Shown here one piece after another: positions 35,341-45,560 of a DNA stretch of 64,000 bases. The position numbers were made by a program, and so were the translations under genes. The notes beneath the pieces are model-generated. The model searched no databases. It was not told the origin of the DNA and saw only the letters and a program-made list of their open reading frames with translations. Source of the DNA: Winogradskyella sp. (GTDB taxonomy: Bacteria > Bacteroidota > Bacteroidia > Flavobacteriales > Flavobacteriaceae); assembly GCF_028282165.1 (NCBI RefSeq), contig NZ_JANQIM010000005.1, forward strand, positions 1 to 64,000, in the 5' to 3' direction. The first letter of the stretch is position 1. Each line of letters begins with the position of its first letter.

Positions 35341-36360
35341 TTATTTCATGTACTTATCAAAGAATGCAAGCATTTTTTCTGGGTATAATCCAAAGTAATT
35401 GTATCCATCGAATCTGCGGTTTGTACCTTCAATCCAAAACAACTCCTTTTCTGATGCGCTTATATTATCGAATATTTCTTGGGCATCATTAGGGTTATCA
35501 GTCCAATCATCCTCTAATACTTGTGCCATAAAATAAGGGGCTTTTACGGCGTGGGCATAGTTTTGAGGGCGCATTTCTTCATTTGTGAAACCTCCTAATT
35601 TTAGTTGCTCAAAATCCATGAGTTCCATGTACTTTTCTAGACCCATTAATCCAGCAAATGATCGCATTAGTGCTGTCATGGATACGGTAAGTGGTCCGAA
35701 GAAACATTTTATATCCTCAAAAAGCTCAGGATGTCTGTACATAGCTTCGTAAGCTGCATTTCCACCAGTACATCTGTTGTACAAAGCACATGTCATTTTA
35801 CTTAATCTTGGATGCTTATTAACATAGTTTTGAGCGCCTACGACATCACGCCATTCGTAACGTCCAATACCACAAATACCACCATTTGCACTACCACTAT
35901 TGCCGTGATTTCTTAAATCATAAGTAAGAATGTTATATCCTGCTTCTGATAAGTGTTTCATATGTGCAACAAAATCAATTTCTAAGGTGTCAACATTTGA
36001 AAACGGTTCGCCAAAATGCCCGGTAAAACCAGAACGGCTCATAGGCATTGGATGGTTAATAATGATTAGCTTATCGGATTCACCTTTCACTGATGGTATA
36101 TACCAACCTTCGAGAGGCGTACCATCACTCGATGGGAAATAAATGTCTTCCCATTGGTTCATTCCATGGTCGGCAGGCGTTTTATGGACAGGTGTTCTAA
36201 ACATTGGTCGAACAGCAAACTCGGCGAGATACTTAATAGTCGCATATTGTTCTTCAGAAATGTTTTTTTGTTGTTCTAATGCTTTTTTAAAGGAGTCTTC
36301 GCCCATTCGTCCTTTGAGAGTGTCATCGATTTTGTAGTCTAATAGTTTTGCGAATGCCAT
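35341..36360 (-). CDS. Alpha/beta hydrolase with a cysteine at the nucleophile elbow
   Basis: 339 aa cytoplasmic protein. The N-terminal 75 residues are helical, then the fold begins (DGTPLEGWYIP, LIIINHPMPMSRSG with an oxyanion-type HPMP, NILTYDLRNHGNSGS). The elbow reads YNRCTGGNAA with Cys197 where a serine hydrolase has GxSxG. This resembles dienelactone hydrolases, which use Cys. A late DWTDNPND and a C-terminal segment could give Asp and His. Substrate unknown. An AraC-type regulator gene lies directly upstream. Confidence 0.8.
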   Translation of the reverse strand: MAFAKLLDYKIDDTLKGRMGEDSFKKALEQQKNISEEQYATIKYLAEFAVRPMFRTPVHKTPADHGMNQWEDIYFPSSDGTPLEGWYIPSVKGESDKLIIINHPMPMSRSGFTGHFGEPFSNVDTLEIDFVAHMKHLSEAGYNILTYDLRNHGNSGSANGGICGIGRYEWRDVVGAQNYVNKHPRLSKMTCALYNRCTGGNAAYEAMYRHPELFEDIKCFFGPLTVSMTALMRSFAGLMGLEKYMELMDFEQLKLGGFTNEEMRPQNYAHAVKAPYFMAQVLEDDWTDNPNDAQEIFDNISASEKELFWIEGTNRRFDGYNYFGLYPEKMLAFFDKYMK

Positions 36361-36447
36361 TGTAACAGATTTAATAAATTAACACTGTAAAGTTCAGTCA
36401 CATACGGCAATAACGATGAAAACAAATAAAGGAATCTTGGATACAAA

Positions 36448-37281
36448 TTACTTATTTCTAAAGTTTGAAGGCGATATGCCGGTTGTTTTTCTAAATAGGC
36501 GGGAGAAGTAGTTAGGATATTCAAACCCTAAGCCATAAGCAATTTCTGAAATGGTCGAGTTATTGTCTTTTAACTGTTTTTTTGCTGTTTCGATGATTTG
36601 CAAATGAATATGTTCAAGAACAGGTTTACCTGTATGGAATTTTATGAGATCACTCAAATAATTTGGGGTTACGTTCAGCGCTTTAGCAAAATAGCTTACT
36701 GTAGGTTGCACAAGATTTTGATTATTACTGTTGTAGTACGAGCTTAACAGGTTGAAGAAGTTTTTTATTAAAACATTGTGTTTTTCTTTTTTCTCTCCAA
36801 ATTGTCTTTCGTAAAACTTAGCGATATGGGCGAACAGAAGATTACAATAAGCGGTAAGTATATTTAGTGAAAACTCTTCCTTTTCGTACTCCTTTAAAGC
36901 GCCTTTAAACAATTCGGTAACAATGTTTTCTTCGTCTTTCTCTAAATAAAGTGGCTCGTGCAATCCATAAGTCAGGAAGGAATATTCTAAATGTTGATGA
37001 TTGGAAATAATGTCTTCTGTAATTTGTAGATAATAACCTGTCCACGGCACTTCTGTTTCCCATGTGATGGGCTGATTTGGGCTTGAAAAGTACATAAATC
37101 CTTTGCTTTTTTCATTTTCCAAGCCATATTTAATAGAGATGCGATAAAAATTAGGGCAAACAGTAGAAGAGCTCAATAAAAAATACTCAGGGTAAAAACC
37201 AATATCGATCCAATTATGCTTTGGGGGTTGAGCGTTAACGTATTGGTTGAAGGATTTAATATTTTTTAATTTCAGCGCCAT
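36448..37281 (-). CDS. AraC-family transcriptional regulator
   Basis: 277 aa. N-terminal sensor part, then a C-terminal AraC/XylS double helix-turn-helix (FAKALNVTPNYLSDLIKFHTGKP and TISEIAYGLGFEYPNYFSRLFRKTTG, ending SPSNFRNK). It lies 87 nt before the alpha/beta hydrolase gene on the same strand and may control it. Confidence 0.92.
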   Translation of the reverse strand: MALKLKNIKSFNQYVNAQPPKHNWIDIGFYPEYFLLSSSTVCPNFYRISIKYGLENEKSKGFMYFSSPNQPITWETEVPWTGYYLQITEDIISNHQHLEYSFLTYGLHEPLYLEKDEENIVTELFKGALKEYEKEEFSLNILTAYCNLLFAHIAKFYERQFGEKKEKHNVLIKNFFNLLSSYYNSNNQNLVQPTVSYFAKALNVTPNYLSDLIKFHTGKPVLEHIHLQIIETAKKQLKDNNSTISEIAYGLGFEYPNYFSRLFRKTTGISPSNFRNK

Positions 37282-37468
37282 TGTTCTAGATTACTATTGA
37301 TAAAAATGAACACTTAAATGTAGGGATTATTCTTTCAATTCACCAAAAGACCTTATGAATTGTACACATTGCTGAAAATTTGAAAATATTCTATTTCCAT
37401 TTTCAGTTTTTAGGTATTAATCAAATCGACACGATCTCAGCCGTACCAAGGTAAGCCATTATAATTTG

Positions 37469-38857
37469 CTATTTCATTAACTCTTTTGCTTTTTCAATGG
37501 CTCTATCACTATTATCGAGTTCCAGACTCAAAGTTTTAAACAATGCATCTTCATCTTTAGGGTAATCAATAGGGTAGTCGGGAGGAATCCCAGACACTTC
37601 GTAAACTTTGCCATCCATAGATTCGTATACTTCGTTAGATAAAGTGTAAACCCAACCATTTGGCAATTCCTTAACCAATAAATCAGATAGGGCCCCATTG
37701 GTGTTTGAACCTACGCGTTTAAAGTTTGGGAAATTCATTGTAGCAATTATGGTGGTTTCTGCTGCACTAACCGTATAAGGACTGGTAAGCAAATAAACGG
37801 GTTTTAAATATGGATTTTTAGAAGGTTTTATATCTATGGTTTGCTCTCCGGCATAACTGTTTCCAAATCGTCTTTTCTTTTTAAATATATTATATTCCCG
37901 ATTGATGAAATGGCTCATAAATGCCAAGCCAACAGAATCATATCCGCCACCATTAAATCGCAGATCGATAATACAATTTTTGGTGTTCTGGATATCTTTA
38001 ACAATTTTTTCGGTGATATAATGCGTGCCTTTTATGACATCGTCAAAATAATCATCACTTTCCTCTGCTATTTCCCAATAAGAATCAGCGTTAGTAGCGT
38101 TATAGTTTGCCAAACCATCCATTCCGTTGAGTTGGATATAGGCGATATCCTCACTTATGAATCCCCACGCTAATTGGCCTCCATTATATTTCTTAACTTG
38201 TTTTACATATGAATCTAAAATTTTATTGATGGTAAGTTTTTCATAATCTGTAGTATCTTTTTTTCGATAAAGCTTGTGCCATTGTTCATCAAATTCTTCT
38301 GGGATTTCAAAATCCGAATGTTCGTCTTTGAGTTCTAAAACCATATTCTCTAAGGTTATATAAAAGTCAAAGAGCTCAGTTTTATCTGTAAACTTGGTCT
38401 TGTATGTTTCCTTTATCTGTTTCCAATCTATATTTCGTTCCTTAAAGAATGCATATTGGTCGTTGAAGGTATTCCATAGTGTTTCAAAATTGTAAGTATT
38501 GCTATTCTTCTGAATCTCCGTAAGCACTTTGCAATGCTCAGGTTTTTGATTTAGCTTTTTGTAGGTAAATGTGGTATAGCCTTCCTCACTGGTAAAGGTA
38601 TTTTTGTCTATGATCTTAACATTGGGCGTTTCTGTATTAAAATAGTCTCTAGTTATTTTCCAATTTGGATAACAATTAAAACTACTGCTGTAGTAAGAAA
38701 CCACGGTAGAATCGTTTATCTCTATAATTTCCCCTTCACCTTGTTGCTCAAAAAAACCACTCAGCTCCGATTTTGTGATTTCAATCTTTTCTTTTTCCGA
38801 ATCTTTACAACTAAATAGTGTAACGATGAGTAGTGCAATTATGATTTGTTTTGTCAT
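37469..38857 (-). CDS. S41-family (C-terminal processing-like) serine peptidase, lipoprotein
   Basis: 462 aa. Lipoprotein signal MTKQIIIALLIVTLFSC. The S41 core has CIIDLRFNGGGYDSVGLAFMS, then VYLLTSPYTVSAAETTIIAT with catalytic Ser364, and a later NGALSDLLVKELPNG strand. No clear PDZ domain. S41 peptidases cleave near the C-terminus of substrates, probably here on the cell surface or in the periplasm. Monocistronic. Confidence 0.85.
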   Translation of the reverse strand: MTKQIIIALLIVTLFSCKDSEKEKIEITKSELSGFFEQQGEGEIIEINDSTVVSYYSSSFNCYPNWKITRDYFNTETPNVKIIDKNTFTSEEGYTTFTYKKLNQKPEHCKVLTEIQKNSNTYNFETLWNTFNDQYAFFKERNIDWKQIKETYKTKFTDKTELFDFYITLENMVLELKDEHSDFEIPEEFDEQWHKLYRKKDTTDYEKLTINKILDSYVKQVKKYNGGQLAWGFISEDIAYIQLNGMDGLANYNATNADSYWEIAEESDDYFDDVIKGTHYITEKIVKDIQNTKNCIIDLRFNGGGYDSVGLAFMSHFINREYNIFKKKRRFGNSYAGEQTIDIKPSKNPYLKPVYLLTSPYTVSAAETTIIATMNFPNFKRVGSNTNGALSDLLVKELPNGWVYTLSNEVYESMDGKVYEVSGIPPDYPIDYPKDEDALFKTLSLELDNSDRAIEKAKELMK

Positions 38858-39044
38858 AAGGTTATTTGTAAAGGACTATGATTTATAGGAATAGTTATTT
38901 AGGTTTTACGGTTTCTACTATGATTTCAATGACAGCGAAGCTTTAGGATTTTCGGATATAGGAAATTAACCATTTAAAATTACACAAATTTTTGCTTTTG
39001 CCACAAGCACTAATCAACTATGACCATTGTATTGCGTAGTACAA

Positions 39045-39710
39045 TTATTCAATTAAAAACTCAGATGTATAATTTATGATGTGGTCTTTTAAAAAATCTT
39101 CAATAAATGTTTTGTCACTTTCGGGGAAGTTCTTTTTAATATTCTCAAATTGGGTTTTGTATTCTTCCGTTTTTTTGAACGCGTTAAACTGCCTTTCTTT
39201 AAAATCCAAAAACTCTTTGTGAGTATAATTTTTATCTTTTTTGAAATCTCCGTTTTTTATTTCGAGTAATATGTAATTACTGTATTCAGAAGCATAACCA
39301 GAATGGACGTATTTTACCCGCTCACCATATGGTAAAATTAAGATTCCAGTGTACCATTCAATTTTTACTTTATCTCTTTCGGGAAAGATGTTCTTGTAAT
39401 ACGAAATTGATTTTGTTCTCGTTTTTCCTAGAGAATCGGTATAGTATCTCGGTTGTGTAATATCTATTACAAAAAGCTGTTTGTCAATGATGTCAAAATG
39501 ACCAATGTATCCTCTCCAAAGTGCTGTAGAGTATGATTGAGGTCTTTTCTCCGGATTTTTTTCAAAATATGGTTCTAAAGGATTTGTATTCAATGCATAT
39601 TCTGTGTCTTTAAATTTTATTCTATCGGGATATTGAGCAGTCAAAAAACACTCAATTTTGGAAAATCCAAAAGAGAAAACGACTAGTGCTATTAAAATGG
39701 TTCTTTTCAA
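39045..39710 (-). CDS. Uncharacterised secreted protein
   Basis: 221 aa. Short signal peptide (MKRTILIALVVFSFGFSKIEC), then a beta-rich domain (YSTALWRGYIGHFDIIDKQL, DKVKIEWYTGILILPYGERV) and a helical, charged tail. No family recognised. An inverted repeat (39715-39751) lies directly upstream of the start. Confidence 0.6.
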   Translation of the reverse strand: MKRTILIALVVFSFGFSKIECFLTAQYPDRIKFKDTEYALNTNPLEPYFEKNPEKRPQSYSTALWRGYIGHFDIIDKQLFVIDITQPRYYTDSLGKTRTKSISYYKNIFPERDKVKIEWYTGILILPYGERVKYVHSGYASEYSNYILLEIKNGDFKKDKNYTHKEFLDFKERQFNAFKKTEEYKTQFENIKKNFPESDKTFIEDFLKDHIINYTSEFLIE

Positions 39711-39714
39711 TATG

Positions 39715-39751
39715 GGCTACAACAGGTTAGGTTATGTTTTCTGCTGTAGCC
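39715..39751. other. Inverted repeat upstream of the 39045-39710 gene
   Basis: Arms GGCTACAACAG (39715-39725) and CTGCTGTAGCC (39741-39751) pair at 10 of 11 positions around a 15-nt loop containing GTTAGGT. It could be an operator, an RNA hairpin in the leader, or an attC-like palindrome. Role unknown. Confidence 0.6.
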
Positions 39752-39882
39752 TAAAGATAATTAATTTGAGTGATACGTGTAACACGAATTGTTGAAGTAG
39801 TTTTCGATTAGTTCAGATAGTAATCAGGATCAGCCACTTGCTGTATTAAACAAAAAATATAGTATTAAAAGTGAAGTAAGAA

Positions 39883-41133
39883 TTACCTAGTCATTACTTT
39901 TTTAATTTTGTTGTTGTTCAACACAATTTTCATTTGGCGGATACCAAAACTAGTTTCAATAAACAAGCGCAAATTGTTCTCTGGGAGCTGGTGAATATTG
40001 ATAATTTTTCCATTATGGTTTTCATTCCAGACAGTTTTATGCTTCGATAGGGTTCTTGAGACCCTATCTTGGTGATCAGACATAACATGTGTGGCTATAA
40101 AGCTTTGATATTCACTATCTGATGCTGAATTAAGGGCTTCAACTAAGGCTTTAACCAATTTACTTTCTTTGCTAGAAATGATCTTTTTTGTGGCTTTTAC
40201 TTTTCCTTTTTTTGCAAAATTTAGGGCAATTTCCTTAGCCTTATTATAGTGAGCAAGGTAATCGGGAACAATACCTATAGCTTCTATATTTTGCCCATCT
40301 TTAGCATGTTTTGATTCCTCATAAGGCCAATTGAGCAAGAAAATGTCGCTCATTAAGTAAGTTGCCGTTCTATGGGCTGCTCCAGGTGTTTTTTCGCCAA
40401 TTACTATAGCCCTTTGGTGACTTTGGAGCCGTTGTGTAAAGATTTCCGCTCCTGAGAATGTAGATTGACTTGTGAGAACAATTAATTTAACATCCGATAA
40501 CTTCTTGGAAAGTATTTTGGGTGTTGTCCAGATATCTTTAGGAGAAGCATTCCATTGGTAGCTGGTGGCCAGTTTCTTCTTCTCTTTAAAAAAGTAGCCT
40601 AAAATATGATTTACCGTTTCATCGGAGCCACCAGAGTTATCTCTCAGGTCTATGATTACTGTACTTGCGTTTACTAATGAAGACATTACATCGTCAATCT
40701 CCTTTTCTATATCTTTAGTTAACCTCGGAAAAGAATCAAACTTTAAATAGCAAATGCTGTTATCTAGAACCTCTGTAAAAATAAATGATGTTTTTTTTGA
40801 AGGCCCTTCTTTTTTAGAGTTACCAGAATCAGGATTAGGATTGTACAAATCTACCGTTAAATGTAGATCGTTTGACAATAGGTATAAATCACGATTCAAT
40901 ATTTCTACAAACATTTCTGCATCGTTAATATTTGAATAATCACCATTCTTAATTTTTGAACTTAATTTTTCTGCTATTTGTTTCCCTTTTTCTTCCCATA
41001 AAAACTCGTTTTCAAAACTCGAAACCAAGTCATTTAAAAATTCATTTTTTTGTGCCTGTGGTAAACTTACTTGGGGAAACGCTGTGTTTATGGCTATGAT
41101 TAATAGAATTGATGTTTTGATTAATGATTTCAT
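39883..41133 (-). CDS. S41-family serine peptidase, secreted
   Basis: 416 aa. Signal peptide MKSLIKTSILLIIAINTAFP. The S41 core shows VIIDLRDNSGGSDETVNHILGYFF and LTSQSTFSGAEIFTQRLQSH with catalytic Ser227, then AIVIGEKTPGAAH. The last ~110 residues form a separate domain (ALNSASDSEYQSFIATHVM, LRLFIETSFGIRQMKIVLNNNKIK), resembling NTF2-like C-terminal extensions of S41 peptidases. Second S41 gene in the region, preceded by an AraC gene on the same strand. Confidence 0.85.
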   Translation of the reverse strand: MKSLIKTSILLIIAINTAFPQVSLPQAQKNEFLNDLVSSFENEFLWEEKGKQIAEKLSSKIKNGDYSNINDAEMFVEILNRDLYLLSNDLHLTVDLYNPNPDSGNSKKEGPSKKTSFIFTEVLDNSICYLKFDSFPRLTKDIEKEIDDVMSSLVNASTVIIDLRDNSGGSDETVNHILGYFFKEKKKLATSYQWNASPKDIWTTPKILSKKLSDVKLIVLTSQSTFSGAEIFTQRLQSHQRAIVIGEKTPGAAHRTATYLMSDIFLLNWPYEESKHAKDGQNIEAIGIVPDYLAHYNKAKEIALNFAKKGKVKATKKIISSKESKLVKALVEALNSASDSEYQSFIATHVMSDHQDRVSRTLSKHKTVWNENHNGKIINIHQLPENNLRLFIETSFGIRQMKIVLNNNKIKKVMTR

Positions 41134-41229
41134 GTACTAAAATTATTTTTGATGATGAACTTGTTAAAGGGTAAATGTATGCAACCCTCAATTTGGGAAA
41201 TAGAATGAAATTAGCCTCAGTGCGATAAG

Positions 41230-41997
41230 TTATATCTTCCTTAGGTTTTTTGGATTAAATCCAATGTAATGCTTGAACAATCGTGTCATATGGCTTTGAT
41301 CTGAGAAGCCGCATTGATAAGCAATTTCTGTTAGAGAGTCTGTAGAATTCAATATCATGTTTATAGCCCGTTCAACTTTGAGTTTCCGCATATAGTCTGC
41401 CAATGTACAATTGGCATGCTTGGAAAAGGTCTTGGATATTGTTACAGGATGAAGCCCTAGCTCGGAAGAAAGCTCATCTAAAGACACAAATTCTTGCCAT
41501 CTATCTTGCAATACAGTATTAATCGTATTTATCCAATCTGGCTTAGTTAATAAAACGCCTTTATAAAAACAAGATTCTAATAGTTGTTGTACCGATTGAC
41601 TTGAATACACATCATTTAATAGTAGCTCATGATAGACTTTTAGTAATGACAACGAACAATAATTATCCAAATACAAATTTGATAGTTTAATGTCATCATT
41701 AAAGAACTTAGGGCTTATTTCAACATTTAAATTCTTAGAAGGAAAAACAGTATTTCTATTGCGGTGAACTTCACCTTCTCTGTAGGTCATAATTTTTCCT
41801 GGCTTTACCTGTATGTCTGCTTTTTTTCGAGACTCGCGGTTTCCACCGATAAGAATAGAAGAGAGATGAAATTGTTCATGATAGTGCCAATCTTCTGAAA
41901 CAAAATGACTATAATTAACAATAGATATTGAAAACAAATCATTTTCGTATCTGTATGATGTTGTTCCTAAAAAATTTGATGCTTTGTTGATTGTCAT
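41230..41997 (-). CDS. AraC-family transcriptional regulator
   Basis: 255 aa. An N-terminal cupin-type sensor with WHYHEQFHLSSIL and YREGEVHRNRN is followed by a C-terminal AraC double helix-turn-helix (LDELSSELGLHPVTISKTFSKHA and SLTEIAYQCGFSDQSHMTRLFKHYIG). It lies 96 nt before the S41 peptidase gene on the same strand and may regulate it. Confidence 0.92.
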   Translation of the reverse strand: MTINKASNFLGTTSYRYENDLFSISIVNYSHFVSEDWHYHEQFHLSSILIGGNRESRKKADIQVKPGKIMTYREGEVHRNRNTVFPSKNLNVEISPKFFNDDIKLSNLYLDNYCSLSLLKVYHELLLNDVYSSQSVQQLLESCFYKGVLLTKPDWINTINTVLQDRWQEFVSLDELSSELGLHPVTISKTFSKHANCTLADYMRKLKVERAINMILNSTDSLTEIAYQCGFSDQSHMTRLFKHYIGFNPKNLRKI

Positions 41998-42248
41998 AAG
42001 CGATTCTAATACCTATTATGTTTAAGTAAAACCAAAAGTTCTTTTTTCATAATTGTTTAAAATTGTACTTAAGGATCTGTATAATCATCAGTTACAGTTT
42101 TAAAATTACAAACTTTGGATTAGAAGAGAGAGTTAGAAATTCTATACTTTTTTGTGAAGAATATCTTTTTATTCGCTTTCCTAATTACCAAAATCCAGTT
42201 ATATTTAATTCCCGATTATGTGCACGACGCTTAAGTTTTTAAATTTCA

Positions 42249-42998
42249 TTATAGAAATACCCTTTCAATAAACCAAAATAAGCCAAACAACGCAATCATT
42301 ATCGATGCAGGAATCTGTATCCATTGGCGATACCAACTTTTATTTCTAACAAACCATACCAAAACCGCTGCGGTAATTAATACTAGTAGCTGACCTAGTT
42401 CTACACCTATATTAAAGGCTACTAATGAAGGCACAAAACTACCTTTAGGTAATCCATATTCCCCTAAGACTGCGGCAAAACCTAGGCCGTGTAGTAAACC
42501 AAAACCAAATACAATCAATGGTCGCCATTTGTTTGTTTTTTTAAATATACAATTTTCGACAGCTATCCAAACGATGGAAAGCGCGATAAAAGGTTCAACA
42601 ATTGTACTAGGAACTTGTACAACATCCAATGCAGCCAATGCTAATGTAATGGTGTGTGCTAGCGTAAAGGCGGTGACTTGCCAAAGTAATGATCTAAAAA
42701 TAAGACTGGAAAAAAATAGCCCTAGTACAAACAGAATGTGGTCTAAACCTTTGGGGATGATGTGCTGCACACCTGCCTTAATGAATAACCAAAATCTTTC
42801 CTGCCAAGGCATAGCTGCCAGTTTGCGCATACGCTGACGTTTTAAGGCTGCTTTATATTCGTCAGTCATTTGCTGATCTTGAAAGGCAAGTTGTTCCTGT
42901 TCTATTTCCAATATAATAAGTTCATCAGGATTGTGGGAGAAAACTTCAAAACTTACACATAAGAGCATGCAGAAAACAAAATGTTTAAAAAGTCTCAT
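42249..42998 (-). CDS. HupE/UreJ-family membrane protein
   Basis: About 249 aa from ATG 42998 (MRLFKHFVF); a start at 43019 would need TTG. Signal peptide ending near FS-HN, then six or seven membrane helices. The family pattern FIKAGVQHIIPKGLDHILFVLGLF and VTAFTLAHTITLALAAL carries conserved His/Asp residues that may bind metal (Ni in HupE/UreJ). GFGLLHGLGFAAVL follows. Metal or other substrate is unknown here; no hydrogenase or urease genes are in the window. Confidence 0.85.
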   Translation of the reverse strand: MRLFKHFVFCMLLCVSFEVFSHNPDELIILEIEQEQLAFQDQQMTDEYKAALKRQRMRKLAAMPWQERFWLFIKAGVQHIIPKGLDHILFVLGLFFSSLIFRSLLWQVTAFTLAHTITLALAALDVVQVPSTIVEPFIALSIVWIAVENCIFKKTNKWRPLIVFGFGLLHGLGFAAVLGEYGLPKGSFVPSLVAFNIGVELGQLLVLITAAVLVWFVRNKSWYRQWIQIPASIMIALFGLFWFIERVFL

Positions 42999-43021
42999 CA
43001 GGTAACAGGAATATTTCAAAC

Positions 43022-43051
43022 AAAAACGGCTCGGATGTCCGGGCCGTTTTT
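43022..43051. terminator. Terminator after the M3 peptidase gene
   Basis: Near-palindromic stem AAAAACGGCTCGGA / TCCGGGCCGTTTTT with A-run and T-run flanks, 19 nt after the minus-strand dcp stop and 24 nt before the HupE start. It works in either orientation. Confidence 0.85.
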
Positions 43052-43069
43052 CAAATCATTTTATTTGTG

Positions 43070-45229
43070 TTAGTCAGTTGAACCGTCTAGTCCTCTCACT
43101 TTTAATAGTGCATCTATTTTTGGTTCACGTCCACGGAATTGTTTATAAAGTTCCATTGCTTCTTCGGTAGAACCTTTTTCATAAACATGTGTTCTTAACT
43201 TTGCAGCAAGTTCTGGATTAAACACATCTCCCGCTTCTTTAAAAGCTTCAAAACCATCTGAATCCAATACAGCCGAGTGAACATAACTGTAGTAGCCAGC
43301 AGCATAACCACCAGCAAAGATATGCGCAAAGTAGGTACTGCGATAACGTGGTGCTATTTCGTCTATTAAGCCGATCTTAGAGAGTGACGCCTCTTCAAAA
43401 GCATCAGTATCTTTAAGCTCTTCTTCAGCCTTAATGGTGTGCCAATCCATATCCAACAAAGAAGCCGCCAGATATTCTGTATTTGCAAAACCTTGATTAA
43501 ACTTGGAGGCCTTCAATAATTTGTCAATTAACGCATCCGGAATCACCTCCCCAGTTTTATAGTGAGTAGCAAATGATTTAAGAATTTCAGGTTCACTAGC
43601 CCAGTGTTCTAGAATTTGTGCTGGGAACTCGGTAAAATCGCGAGGACCAGATGTACCAGCCATACTGCTATAGGTAACGTTGGTTAAAATACCATGCATG
43701 GCATGTCCAAATTCATGAAATAGGGTAGTAACATTTTCAAAACTCAGTAATGATGGATCATCGCCAACAGGTGCTGGAAAATTACATACATTAACCACAA
43801 CAGGGCGCTCTTTGCCATCGAGATTGGATTGCCCTTTAAAGCTGCTCATCCATGCACCACCACGCTTGTTTGAACGCGTAAAATAATCGCCAATGAAAAT
43901 CCCAAGGTGGCTGCCATCCTTGTCTTTTACTTCCCAAACACGAGCATCAGGATGGTAGGTATTAATATCAAATAACTCAGTAAAGGTTAAGCCCCATAGT
44001 TTATTGGTAGTTTCAAACACACCGTTAAGTACATTATCTAATGATAAGTATGGCTTTAATGCGGCTTCATCTAAATCATATTTAGCCTTACGTACTTTCT
44101 CTGAGTATTGCCACCAATCCCATGCGGCTATTTCGAAATCGTGTCCTTCTGCATCTACAATGGCTTGCATATCGGTAACTTCTACCTTAGCTCTTTCTAA
44201 GGCAGGTCTCCATAATTGCATCAATAGATTATAAACCTCAGTAGGGGTTTTTAGCATACGCTCTTCTAGAACAAAGTGCGCATAGGTTTCGTAGCCCATT
44301 ATTTGAGCGCGCTCTGCACGTAGTTTCGCTATTTTTGCTGCAATCTTTTTATTGTCTGTTTTGTTATCATTGTCTCCACGCTGTACGTAAGCTTTGTATA
44401 GTTTTTCGCGTAAGTCGCGTCGGTTAGATTCTGTTAGGAACGGGTACATACTGCTGCGATGTGGTGTAAACACGTATTTATCTTGATATTTTGTTTTTTC
44501 GTCTTCAGTTTCGGCCTTTTCCATTTTTTGTGCTGCTGTTTCAGCTGCCGCAGCAATAGTTCCGTCAGATAGACCGTCTAAGTCTGCTTTGTCTAAAATA
44601 ATTTCAAAGCCATTGGTTTCGGCTAATAAATTTTGACCAAAGGCGGTCGTTAGCTCAGAAATCTTTGAATTGATTTCAGTGATTTGAGCTTTTTGTTCTT
44701 TATTTAACAGTGCGCCACTGCGAACAAATGATTTACGTCTATCTTCTAAAAGTTTACGTTGTTCATTGGTGAGATCGAGGTTTTCCCGAGCTTGCCAAAT
44801 GGTTTCAACACGATTAAAAAGCGCTTCATTCAAAATTATTTTATCTCTGTGAGCAGATAATAGTGGACTCAACTCACGTTGTAGTTCTTGCAATTTGGGG
44901 TTGGTATTAGAACCCGCTAAGTTGTAAAAAACACCTTGTACTTTAGTAAGTAACTTTCCAGATCTTTCCATTTCTTCAATGGTATTGGCAAACGTAGGTG
45001 CTTCAGCGTTATTTGCAATGGCATCAATCTCGGCAAGGTTTTCTTCCATACCTTTTTTAAATGCGGGCATGTAATGTTCATTCTTAATTTCATTAAACGG
45101 GGGCACCTCAAAAGGTGTATCCCATTCCTCAAAAAATGGGTTGTCTGATACTGGCATTTCTGTTTTTTCTGTTTGATTTTGACAAGCACTTAAGAGTACA
45201 ATGGCAGCAAAAAAAAGGAGTTTTTTCAT
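43070..45229 (-). CDS. dcp: M3-family peptidyl-dipeptidase (Dcp-like), lipoprotein
   Basis: 719 aa, full length for Dcp/oligopeptidase A. Lipoprotein signal MKKLLFFAAIVLLSAC. Zinc motif HEFGHAMHG (H505, E506, H509), with PVVVNVCNFPAPV and GTSGPRDFTEFPAQILEHWA nearby. It releases dipeptides from the C-terminus of short peptides, here probably in the periplasm or on the outer membrane because of the lipid anchor. Single gene followed by a strong terminator. Confidence 0.95.
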   Translation of the reverse strand: MKKLLFFAAIVLLSACQNQTEKTEMPVSDNPFFEEWDTPFEVPPFNEIKNEHYMPAFKKGMEENLAEIDAIANNAEAPTFANTIEEMERSGKLLTKVQGVFYNLAGSNTNPKLQELQRELSPLLSAHRDKIILNEALFNRVETIWQARENLDLTNEQRKLLEDRRKSFVRSGALLNKEQKAQITEINSKISELTTAFGQNLLAETNGFEIILDKADLDGLSDGTIAAAAETAAQKMEKAETEDEKTKYQDKYVFTPHRSSMYPFLTESNRRDLREKLYKAYVQRGDNDNKTDNKKIAAKIAKLRAERAQIMGYETYAHFVLEERMLKTPTEVYNLLMQLWRPALERAKVEVTDMQAIVDAEGHDFEIAAWDWWQYSEKVRKAKYDLDEAALKPYLSLDNVLNGVFETTNKLWGLTFTELFDINTYHPDARVWEVKDKDGSHLGIFIGDYFTRSNKRGGAWMSSFKGQSNLDGKERPVVVNVCNFPAPVGDDPSLLSFENVTTLFHEFGHAMHGILTNVTYSSMAGTSGPRDFTEFPAQILEHWASEPEILKSFATHYKTGEVIPDALIDKLLKASKFNQGFANTEYLAASLLDMDWHTIKAEEELKDTDAFEEASLSKIGLIDEIAPRYRSTYFAHIFAGGYAAGYYSYVHSAVLDSDGFEAFKEAGDVFNPELAAKLRTHVYEKGSTEEAMELYKQFRGREPKIDALLKVRGLDGSTD

Positions 45230-45560
45230 TCTTAATTTTATTTATGGCGTTGTGAATATAATCTTTTAGGTATTAGAAACCAAGAAATATTAAATGCTGA
45301 ATTGAATACATCTTTAATTAGAATATCTTATGGTTTGAAGATATCCATTAGCGTAGATTTTGTTTTCTATAATACCCATAATTTCAAATAAGATTAAAAG
45401 AAAAGGAAATCTAGGCCATTCGATTGTTCAAATATTGCTTTTAACCTTTTTCTATAAAAGCAACATTTGAAAAGTAAAATGAATGTATCTAATCTATTTT
45501 AATGACGTCACTTACAGGATACAGAAAACTTAAATGATTTTATTTATGCTGCAATGAACT
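45230..45560. other. Intergenic region upstream of dcp
   Basis: 331 bp, AT-rich, between the dcp start and the end of the DUF1643-like gene. I see no gene, hairpin terminator or clear promoter box. It should include the dcp promoter. Confidence 0.35.
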
